NCBI GenBank assembly: GCA_032716605.1
Contig: CM064506.1
Span: forward strand, 16,131,779 to 16,195,778
Source of the DNA: Paralithodes platypus
Lineage: Eukaryota > Arthropoda > Malacostraca > Decapoda > Lithodidae
Reading direction: 5' to 3'
Length of the DNA stretch: 64,000 nt
Every line of letters starts with the position of its first letter. Within the stretch, counting starts at the first letter, position 1. Below are positions 21,333 through 29,615 of the stretch, piece by piece. The position numbers were made by a program, and so were the translations under genes. The notes below the pieces were generated by a model, which saw only the letters and a program-made list of their open reading frames with translations, ran no database searches and was not told the origin of the DNA.

Positions 21333-22013
21333 ATACATGTGGGCAAATGCCCAGTAAAGTCCCTGTAACAAGGGCATGCCCTAACCCTGTCAATCAATGC
21401 AGTGCACAGCGTTAAAAAATGTATCGTCAGTGTTTATTAATGTGAAAAATTATTGTCAGAAGATTCAGCTCTGTAAACATGTTGCAATTAGTTCCCAAGT
21501 TTATCACAAAAGAGTCCTCTTCATAAACATTAGGCAAATCTTAATTACCTTTCTTCAATTTTTGAGGCGGATTTACACGAGCTGCTTTTCACAGTAACTT
21601 TTTTGTCGGCAACATTATTTTGACAACTTTGTGGGACAAATTTGCACTTATATTGGCAGCTAGACCAGAGTAAGCTGGCATCACATGAGCATGTTAGCGA
21701 CAAATGTATTGGAACCTCAGTATCGGAGTAAAAAAGTAGCTAAAATAGAGTACAATTTGACATTCTCTTTCATTATGACTGTACTGTATATTGATTCTTA
21801 GAGCTCCTAATTGTCTACAGTCCAATTCAATAAACATATACACATCAAAATCAATCACTTACAGGGGATTCAAGGCTCCGATACATGTAGCCGATTACTT
21901 CAGATAATGGGTTATTTATGAAAGTTTAATTCCTAAACTGCCCAGCTAAAGTGGCCGATAAAGTTAAATGGAAAATCACTTTTGTAAATTTTGTATTTGT
22001 TATTACTGTTCCT
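21333..22013 (+). other. Probable 3' UTR of the zinc-finger gene and spacer
   Basis: AT-rich, no supported frame. A canonical AATAAA at 21829-21834 lies about 500 bp after the stop codon and could be the polyadenylation signal. This assignment rests on position only. Confidence 0.45.
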
Positions 22014-22397
22014 CAGGTTGCCTGGCCGAACAGCCCCAAGGCCCCAAGCAAGGCCAAGGCCATAACCGAGCGCCCCCACAGAAACCGCCCTGCCTACCAC
22101 AATAAAGCGGGGAGCTTAGGAGAGAGCGGAAACGCCCAGGAAACCAAAGCCCCACCCAGGGCCCTGTGCCCCTAAGCAATTATGAAGAGAAAGCTGAGGG
22201 GCAGAGGAAAAATGTGACGCTTTGGCTTCCAATCTGCCAACTTCTAGGTTGGCAGATTAGGAGGTCAATCCACGGAAGAGACGCCGTCACTTGAGATCTA
22301 GAAAATATAAGAAAAAGGAACAGTCATAGTAAGCTATGGGTATGGCAGAGATCGCTCAGTTCTCACTCTGATAGACCAGCCCATCACCATATGACTA
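22014..22397 (-). mobile_element. SINE-like element sharing the LINE F 3' end
   Basis: Nearly the same sequence as 42266-42669: both start (minus strand) at TGATGGGCTGGTCTATCAGA and end with GGGGCTGTTCGGCCAGGCA followed by an AAC-type tail, which is short and eroded here. The common 5' end in two independent insertions suggests a complete non-autonomous unit, not random truncation. Open frames across it are incidental. Confidence 0.8.
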
Positions 22398-22440
22398 GAA
22401 CCCAATCCTCTTAGCATCAGCTAGGAAAGGCCCTAGAAAG

Positions 22441-22489
22441 CCGCCTTTGGCGGGGGGATAGCTCCCCTATTTCAACCCCTTTTGGGGTT
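22441..22489. repeat. Three consecutive short hairpins
   Basis: CCGCCTTTGGCGG (22441-22453), GGGGATAGCTCCCC (22454-22467) and AACCCCTTTTGGGGTT (22474-22489) lie back to back. Function unknown. Confidence 0.7.
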
Positions 22490-23185
22490 GGGCACCCGCC
22501 TTGTAAATTTGTTATAACATGTAGGGGTGGGTAAGAGAGTGGTCATCTTTTTCTTTGGATGCCATTTTGGTACCATAATTATCAAAGAATGGGATGATAC
22601 TCTATTTTTGATAATGTACAATTTAGTTCCAAGGAGCAAGTAATCTATCCTGTACCAGGCTGTCAAACAAAATTTTGGTTTATAGTTCAAATGATGTCTT
22701 TAGAAGTGATAAAAAGGCCAACACAATGCTGTTTCACGTTATTGTATTTTTTTTTACCGTATCTATTTTTTTCTAACTATTTATATATTTATTTATTATT
22801 ATGTTTGTATTGCTTCTCATATTCATTCTAGTCTTCACACAAAATTGCTCTGGTTTGACACCCTGAACAGAACCATTATTACTGAATGTTAGTAAGGGGT
22901 ATGAATATAGTTGACTGTAAAGGGAGGCAAAAAGACACCGTTGGCACCAATTTTTTTGTTTCTGTGTAAGTGAGGGAGACAAAAGGTAGAACTGCCTGTA
23001 GCAAGTGCCTCCCCCAGAGTTGAAAGAGTGACGGGGCCAAAATGACGGAGGTTGGCCAATCTCTGTTACTATAGGGTTTGTAGGTTCTAGGTACGGTAGC
23101 TAAAACTGAACGACACAAAAAGCTTCTGTAAACAATAAAAGGCTTAGAATTAATTGAACTTTATCTCTTTAGCTTTAATGATAGG
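22490..23185. other. Spacer without recognised gene
   Basis: AT-rich. The short open frames on the minus strand have no domain and no homopolymer-free composition typical of coding sequence. No repeat shared with the rest of the window was seen. Confidence 0.5.
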
Positions 23186-23570
23186 TATATCCTGTTCATT
23201 ATAGGTTGACCAGAAATCCTGAACCCAGCCTCTCATAACCTCAAAACGACTACAGGTCTCCCTCGATTTACGGATGGGTTACGTTCCTGAAAACCCATTC
23301 TTAATTAGAAAAATCATATAGCAAACCCTAAAATTAATGGGGATACAAGGGGATGCATTCTCGGACCAGCCAAAACACAAACACCTAAAAACTTATAAAA
23401 ATAATGTAAATCGGGGCATCGGATAGAAAGGGAGACCTGTCTAGTAACCAAGATAATATTTCTACCATTTGGGAAGAGTCAGCCAGGGAATCTGTGAAAA
23501 TGTTGAGCCCTTTTTGAGTTACAGAGGTTAGAAGTCATAATTCTGGCCTACCTATAATGAACAGGATATA
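23186..23570. mobile_element. MITE family M with nested pogo-like MITE
   Basis: The ends are inverted: TATATCCTGTTCATTATAGG at 23186 and the same 20 bases on the minus strand ending at 23570. Related copies: 20150-20400 and 29007-32395. A 187 bp pogo-like MITE (23253-23439) sits inside. No coding capacity. Confidence 0.85.
23253..23439. mobile_element. pogo/Tigger-like MITE, copy 1
   Basis: Ends CAGGTCTCCCTCGATTTACG and, on the other strand, CAGGTCTCCCTTTCTATCCG. The interior (CCCATTCTTAATTAG, AATCATATAGCAAACCCTAA) matches copy 2 at 28480-28664, where TA flanks both ends. Confidence 0.88.
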
Positions 23571-23699
23571 AGTACGGTAGCTAAAGCTGCACAACACAAA
23601 AGCTTTTGTAAACAATAGAATACTTAGAATTAATTAAATTATATCTTAAGTATTATTAGGGTGATGTAGCATGCACAGGACATAACATAACGTACACGG

Positions 23700-23746
23700 G
23701 GCTGTTTGGCCAGGCAGCCTAGAGAACGGCAACAACAACAACAACA
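23700..23746 (+). mobile_element. LINE F/SINE 3'-tail remnant
   Basis: GGGGCTGTTTGGCCAGGCAG followed by (CAA)n at 23727-23743: only the conserved 3' end of the LINE F family, about 40 bp plus tail. AACATAA occurs on both sides, consistent with a very short 5'-truncated insertion. Confidence 0.75.
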
Positions 23747-23774
23747 TAAAGTGCAGGTAGCTGTCACTTAAAAT

Positions 23775-24068
23775 TACCTCATTTTAATTTGTTTCAGTTT
23801 GGTATTTCTGGAACCCCTTCTCCCTCAAATTTAGTTTTGAGATTTAATGACGGTCGCACCATTAGTTTGGCAATTTTAAGATTGTTCACATAATTTCATT
23901 GTCAATTTCAAGACCTTTTGTGCCATTTAGGTGGCGATTTTTTCATGACGAGCGATAGCGAGCCAGTAATTTATCAGGAATCAGCCTTTGGCCGGGACAA
24001 ATTAATATCAAATGGGGAGTCTTGGGGGTATTTTATTAAAGTCTAGGAAGCAAACTAAAAATCTCCCC
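23775..24068. repeat. Dispersed repeat R, copy 1
   Basis: Matches the inverse of 28142-28340 with moderate identity: TTTCTGG..CCCCTT.TCCCTCA, ATTAGTTTG, GTGCCATTTAGGTG and GAGCGA.AGCGAGCC occur in the same order. Noncoding; type unknown. Confidence 0.65.
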
Positions 24069-24072
24069 TTAA

Positions 24073-24493
24073 CTCATTGGCTGCGGGAGACGTTCCCAAA
24101 CGCCATGGCAATTCACAGCAATTTACAGGCTTTTAAAGCCTCTGAAAGCCTGTAGAATTGAGTGCAAGGGAGCAGGACTGCGACAGGCCACACGTCTTTC
24201 TCTCAGCCAGGCAGCTGAGGCACTGAGGGCTCTGAGTCAGAGTCTCGCGAGATCTACAGGGCTGCCAAAGGCAAATGTAGCGAGACATTAGGCGAGAATT
24301 GCTCATTTTAGCAAATGTCTATGATAGCGCTGCGGGTGAACCCCGCGAGATACGAAGCTCACTTTGGTGTCATTTTGAAGCTATTTTCTAGTTTTCGGCT
24401 GAATACATTTAATTTCATTCAGAAACTTGCCTAATCAATCAGGAGTGCCTGAATGAGCCCTAATATGGCGGAAATATGCCCGCACCGTAAGTG
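24073..24493. mobile_element. TTAA-flanked piggyBac-like MITE (family P3)
   Basis: TTAA at 24069-24072 and 24494-24497. Ends CTCATTGGCTGCGGG and (minus) CACTTACGGTGCGGG form an imperfect 15 bp inverted repeat (10 of 15). It also contains a hairpin CAGGCTTTTAAAGCC...GAAAGCCTG. 421 bp, no open frame. Assigned to piggyBac-like on the TTAA duplication alone. Confidence 0.7.
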
Positions 24494-24497
24494 TTAA

Positions 24498-25020
24498 AGG
24501 TCCTAAGTTTATATAGATTTAGTACCGGTACTGTAAATGTACAGTAGTTGATAATAGTTTTAATATATAGTGTTTTTATTTGTGCATGGCAGCTTGTAAA
24601 AGTTATATGTACAGGCATTCCTCAATTAAAGTTGCCTCAATTTGACCCATGAACTGCTAGAACCTGTGCAAAATAAAAGGTCATGTTGAGAGGGAGGGGA
24701 GTAGGGAATGGAGGATTTGGTATGGGGAGATACCCTTACTTTTTATGTGTCACTCACTTTTGAGACATTTCCCAGCACTGGCACGATACTTGAAGGGTTG
24801 TTTTTGCACACGTTTAAATACCGTGCTTCCGGAAGGACTGTCACAGTCACTGGGTTAAGTTATTTCATTATTAAATTTTTCATTAATTAGGGAACAAAAT
24901 TCACTTTAAGTTGTTATGTTTCATTATTAAGTTGTAAATCAGACATAGTCCAAAATCCAATGAAAATAAAAAGACTTCTGCACATTAAGTTATATCAGTA
25001 CTGTACTTAAAATTGACAGA
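24498..25020. other. Spacer without recognised gene
   Basis: AT-rich, with TACCGGTAC motifs. No supported gene or repeat boundary. Confidence 0.5.
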
Positions 25021-25104
25021 GGAGGAGCACTTTACTGTTTTGCAGACAGCTTCTTCGAGTGACCTGAAGCTATCTGCGAAACATCGTCAGTAAAGTGTTC
25101 CTCC
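25021..25104. repeat. Long hairpin with CTGAAG...CGAAAC loop side
   Basis: GGAGGAGCACTTTACTG and GCAGACAGCTTC in the left arm pair with GAAGCTATCTGC and CAGTAAAGTGTTCCTCC in the right arm. Between them lie CTGAAG and GCGAAACATCGTC. The arrangement recalls hairpin modules seen in Penelope-like element repeats; assignment is tentative. Confidence 0.6.
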
Positions 25105-25649
25105 TGAAAGGGTGTTTTTATATAGCCTATAGTCTTTTACTTCAAATGTAATTCCATCAAATTTTGTAATACAGTACCGGTGTATAAATTAAAGTGCAGT
25201 ATGCCTATAAATTTTGTATTGTGCATAAATTTATTTAAATGAAGCCACAGCCAGTATTCGAACACATTTGTTAAGGGGAGAAGGGCGTATTTAGTTTTTT
25301 AGTGTTCTATCTTTTTATATTTTGTTTAGTTTCCTCCCTAGATCTCTATCAAGCTATACATACATAAAATTTTAAGACCGAGTGTTCCACACATACGTGC
25401 AGTTTCAGTCTCTTGTCCTAATGGCGGCATTCCAGGCAACCCTGTTAAGGGCTGCTTCACTTCTCAAGTTCTTGGATTTGAGATCGGCACGTATACAGTA
25501 GTCCGATCCCAGGTCTTCCTCGGTCCACCCCTTGGTGCAGCTCCCTCCACAATCACAGACCTGCATTTTTTCACCCAATTTTGTTCATCCATTCTCTCCA
25601 CATGTCCATACCATCCCAGTCTACTTGTATGCATCACCTCGCTAATACT

Positions 25650-26890
25650 ATCTATCTATCTATCTATTGCCTGACGCCGTGATCCCCGAAGGGATGGGCA
25701 CGAACGAACCGCCCCATGCACCTCTGTCCCCAGTCAGTCGACGCCCTTCCCCCAACCAGCACCGCCTTCGTTCATGTACTTCCTCACTCCATCCTTCCAC
25801 CTCTCATTCGGTCTACCTCTCCCTCTCTGTCCCTCCACCTCGCTCTCGTACACCCTCTTAGTCATTCTCTCGCTTTCCATACGTTCCATATGGCCGAACC
25901 ATCTCAAGTTGTTCCTTTTCACACTTTCCAGCACATCTACCTCCACACCACACCTCCTTCTTACTTCCTCATTAGTCTGTCTATCCCTCCATGTAACTCC
26001 GCACGCACTTCTTAAGTAATTCATTTCCACTGCTCTCACTCTTGGTCGGAGTCTCTCAACCAACGTCCATGCTTCGCTTCCGTAAGTCAGTGTCGGGATT
26101 ACCACACTGTCATGCAAGGACTTCTTCACTTCCATACTGACCACCCTATTTCTTGTTACTGCTTTCAGCATTCCTACAACCCTCTTCCCCTGTTGTACCC
26201 TCTCCCGCACTTCTTCATCCATAGTCCCATCTTTACTCAACACACTGCCCAGATACTTAAAAAAGTTGACGATCTCCATAGCCTGACCGTTCAGCTTCAC
26301 CTCACACTCTGTGACTTCACCCCTTTCGAAGACCATAACCTTGCTCTTCCCCGCATTTACCTTCAAATTCCATTTTTCGCACACTGTTCCAAACTCATTT
26401 ACCAGACCCTGCAACTCCCATTCATTATCACTCATCAGAACTGTATCATCCGCAAACAGCAGTATAGGTAGCTTCCACTCAATTCCCTCCCTTTTCAGCA
26501 ATACACCAACATCCACTGCTCGTGATAGTATTTCTTTCATGACTCCATCCATATATACAGTAAACAACCACGGGGACATCACACACCCCTGTTTCAAACC
26601 AACATTCAGGTCAAAGAGCTCGCTCTGCTCACTCTCCACACGTACTGCCGCCTTTGCACCCTCATACATGCTCTTCACTGCTTTCAGCAACTTGCCATCT
26701 ACTCCGTATATTCTAAGTACTTTCCACAAACCTTCTCTATCCACTCTGTCATAGGCCTTCTCCAAGTCCATAAAGGCAACATACACCTTTTGTTTCTTCT
26801 CCAGATATTTCTCCACAACACAATTCAGGGTAAAAATCTGATCTACACTTCCTCTTCCCTTCCTAAAACCTCCCTGCTCGTCGCCTAATA
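25650..26890 (-). mobile_element. LINE B2, nested in LINE C1 with 12 bp target duplication
   Basis: CTCGCTAATACT occurs at 25638-25649 and 26891-26902. The tail (ATAG)n lies at 25650-25667. The element starts (5') at GDEQGGFRKGRG and carries FMDLEKAYDRV, GLKQGCVMSP, LLFADDTVLM and LRWFGHMERM in one frame to RVYESEVEGQ...MNEGG. A frameshift follows before the final RGHPF...HGVRQ-type end. Confidence 0.93.
25734..26880 (-). pseudogene. LINE B2 reverse transcriptase (partial)
   Basis: The least damaged RT frame of family B: about 380 codons from the GGFRKGRG box to GGAGWGKG. First catalytic Asp in FMDLEKAYD, catalytic pair in FADD, then the RTE-like C-terminal TYGSEAWTL, VTWRDRQTNEE, LRWFGHMERM and GRGRPNERWKDG motifs. 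The endonuclease and the RT N-terminus are missing (5' truncation). Confidence 0.9.
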
Positions 26891-28050
26891 CTCGCTAATA
26901 CTCTTTATACCTAAACATCTCCTCAGCTCACCATTTGTTATTCTATCCTGTAGCCTGGCCCCACACATCCATCTCACCATTCTCATCTCATTACGCTCCA
27001 TTCTGTTGACATCCTCTACTTTAACGACCCATGTTTTTGAGGCATACGTCATTTCACTTCTAACACATGAGGCATACACCTTTCCCTTCAGGGGGAGAGG
27101 CATTCTTTTCATGGTCAGGATTGGCATCAGTTCTCTGAACTTCCCCCAGCCACACCTAATTCTAGCAACAGTGGCAGCCTCGGCCCCACCACCGGCAGAG
27201 ATGGTATCTCCTAGGTAACAAAACTTATTCACCAGCTCCAAAGACTCGTTTCCAAAATTCACAGCCACAGAATCATCACTTAACACAAGCTCGCCTTTGC
27301 ACACTACACACTCAAATTTCTCTATTTCTGACTTATCCTTCGGCAGGGGTCCCTTTATTCTACTACAGCGCTTACTCCCATGGTGTACCCAACATCGACA
27401 GATGCTACGTTGAATTGAGTTAACGCCCACTCCCTTTCCAAACACTGCACATGGGTATGCACCGCTCTTTTCCACATTGCCTCGTCTCAATCTACAATGC
27501 ATAACCTTGGTTTTGTTAATATTGACTCTTAAACCCTTGCTCGCCATGCCCTCTCTCCACTCGCTGAATTTGGCCTCAGCATCTTGCATACTGTCAGCTA
27601 TTAGGACTAAATCGTCTGCATAAAACAGTTCCAACGGGAGTCCGCCTCTAAAAACTGTAGACAGCGCCTCCAAGACCATAATATAGATAAGGGGGCTTAA
27701 CACTGAACCCTGATGGACTCAAACACGGACTGCGAACTCATCACTCAGTACACCCTTCACCCTCACCGCACTTCGCGAATCCTCATACATCTTCATTATC
27801 ACACGCACCAGCCACTCTTCCACACCAAGCTTTCTCATAGCCCACTGCACAACATCTCTAGGCACCCTATCAAAGACCTTCTCCAGGTCTACAAACACAA
27901 AGTAAAGATCCCTGCCTTTTAGTAGGTATCTTTCCTGTATCTGCCTGACTATGAAGATAGCATCGGTTGTACCCCGTCCTGGCATAAAGCCAAACTGCAT
28001 ATCATCAATAGAGATGCTTTGCCTGATCAAACCCTCAAGGACTCTCACAG
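26891..28050 (-). pseudogene. LINE C1 reverse transcriptase, frameshifted
   Basis: The first frame (to 27719) holds RVLEGLI, FGFMPGRGTTDAIF, FVDLEKVFDRV (first catalytic Asp) and MYEDSRSAVRV. A shift near 27710 leads into SPLIYIMVLEAL and LFYADDLVLIAD (catalytic YADD), NKTKVM, the cysteine-containing KFECVVCKGEL insert, FCYLGDTIS and the C-terminal SEMTYASKTWVV and MRMVRWMCG motifs. 5' truncated: no endonuclease precedes it. The open sequence upstream of 28055 belongs to repeat R, not to the protein. Confidence 0.9.
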
Positions 28051-28141
28051 AATGTAAAAAAACATCCCCTAGACCCCCCTTCAAGATAAATTTGTAAATT
28101 TTTCGGTAAAAAGATGTCCCGGACGAAGGCCCCTTACTCTT

Positions 28142-28340
28142 AAAAAAAGGCTCGCTTTCGCTCACCAGGGAAAAATCTACACCTAAATGGCACGAAAGGT
28201 CTTATTATTGACAAAGAAATGGGGTGTTAAAATCATCAAATTGTCAAACTAATGAGTAGAACGTCTTAATATCTAAAAACCAATGAGAATAAACATGAGG
28301 GAAAAGGGGGCCAGAAAAACCAGCCCATCTCCCCTTAAAT
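28142..28340. repeat. Dispersed repeat R, inverted copy 2
   Basis: Inverse of 23775-24068 (see that entry). It contains GGCTCGCTTTCGCTCACC and CACCTAAATGGCAC and abuts the 5' truncation point of LINE C1. Confidence 0.65.
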
Positions 28341-28479
28341 ATATTTGGAACAGTAAAAGATTAGGTAGTTAGCTCTCATGGCTTTGTGTACTGGTACTCA
28401 ATTACTTTAAAATAAATGGATAAGTTTTTCATTGTAGTGATTATTTTCCTTTGCTATGAACCTGGGCGATACCAGATAC

Positions 28480-28664
28480 AGGTCTGCCTCGATTTACGAT
28501 TGGGATATGTTCTTGAAAACCCGATCTTAACTAGAAAAATCATATAGCAAACCCTAAAATTAATGGGGTAAATGGGGATGCGTTCTAAAACCAACCCAAA
28601 CCCAAACACCTAAAAACCTATATTAATATCGTAAATTGGGGCATCGGATAGTGAGGGAGACCTG
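28480..28664. mobile_element. pogo/Tigger-like MITE, copy 2
   Basis: 185 bp, flanked by TA at 28478-28479 and 28665-28666. Ends CAGGTCTGCCTCGATTTACG and (minus) CAGGTCTCCCTCACTATCCG. No coding sequence. Confidence 0.9.
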
Positions 28665-29177
28665 TACAGTACAGTACTAAAGGGTATCAAGACATCAGAA
28701 CAACCCAAATATCCGCTAGCGAAATTAATCTGCCGAGCACATGGAGGTATAGACTGGAGCTGCCCTGACCCTCTGTCGATAGGCTTTCAAATGAAGCTAC
28801 ATTGTTGAATACAGTAGCTTGATAAGAATCTTTTTAGTTAAATTAAAAGAAATTAAAATATGGTTCTGAGTACTGTACAGTATACTAAAACCTTTGTTAT
28901 TTATCTATGCATAAACATTTTACAGAAATAATTATAAGATTCGTACTGTCTATGAGCCTTGTTCATCTGAAACTGTAGATGGAACTATTACATAAAATCA
29001 CATACAATCCGTTCATTCTAGGTTGGGCAGAAATCGTAACTTCTGTAACTCAAAAGGGCTAGAGCAAATGAGCTGTCAATGTATACACATATTCCCTAGC
29101 CAAGTCTTCCTATTTGGTAGAGATATTAGCTCGATTACTCTAGTCCTTTTTGTGTTTATTTCTGACAGTTTATGTAC

Positions 29178-29615
29178 CATAAACTGTCAGAAATAAACTT
29201 GTTAGCTAATAAGGCCAAAGCTTCAATAATTGCAATCACAGAAACCTGCTGGATTCAAGTATAAACGATGGTGAAATAAACATTCAAGGTTTCAACATGG
29301 TTAGGAATGATCGCAATAGGCATGGGGGAGGAGTATGTCTGTATGTAAAAAAACAACCTCACACACACAACTAGGACCGACCTCCATGTAGAAAATCACG
29401 AAGCTCTGTGGATCGACCTACACCTGCCGAGGACAAGACCCATCACAATTGGGGTATGCTATAGGCCACCAGCCGACACACAATTCTTGACCAAATTTGA
29501 ACGAACTTTGTCATCGCTAGACCCTCGGAATGAATCCATCATACTAGGGGATTTTAACCTGTGTTACAAACAACGAAATGATAGGCTTGTATGAGAATAT
29601 AGGCATATACTGACA
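29178..29615 (+). pseudogene. LINE H endonuclease N-terminal part, multiply frameshifted
   Basis: Pieces in three frames: KLSEINLLANKAK and IAITETC (catalytic Glu), then INIQGFNMVRNDRNR and GGGVCLYVK, then IGVCYRPPADTQF and SIILGDFNL. A TGA near 29591 precedes the long downstream frame. The order is normal for APE-type endonuclease, so at least two indels and a stop have accumulated here, while the RT frame after 29616 stays open. Confidence 0.85.

Larger units (their letters stand above)
25354..28055 (-). mobile_element. LINE C1: RTE-like LINE, interrupted by LINE B2
   Basis: Reverse transcriptase from about 28050 down to 26891, then LINE B2 (25650-26890), then the C-terminus and 3' end (25649-25376) and a tetranucleotide tail (TATG)n at about 25354-25368. 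Reading across the insertion joins SIS to EVMHTSRLGW and continues as GHVERMDE, as in LINE C2. The C-terminal part encodes GHVERMDEQN...GGPRKTW, typical of RTE-like proteins. LINE C2 lies at 50009-51097 with the same tail type. Confidence 0.88.

Noticed and set aside
25021..25104. Hammerhead ribozyme
   Set aside because: The CTGANGA core is not present as required; kept only as a tentative Penelope-like hairpin.
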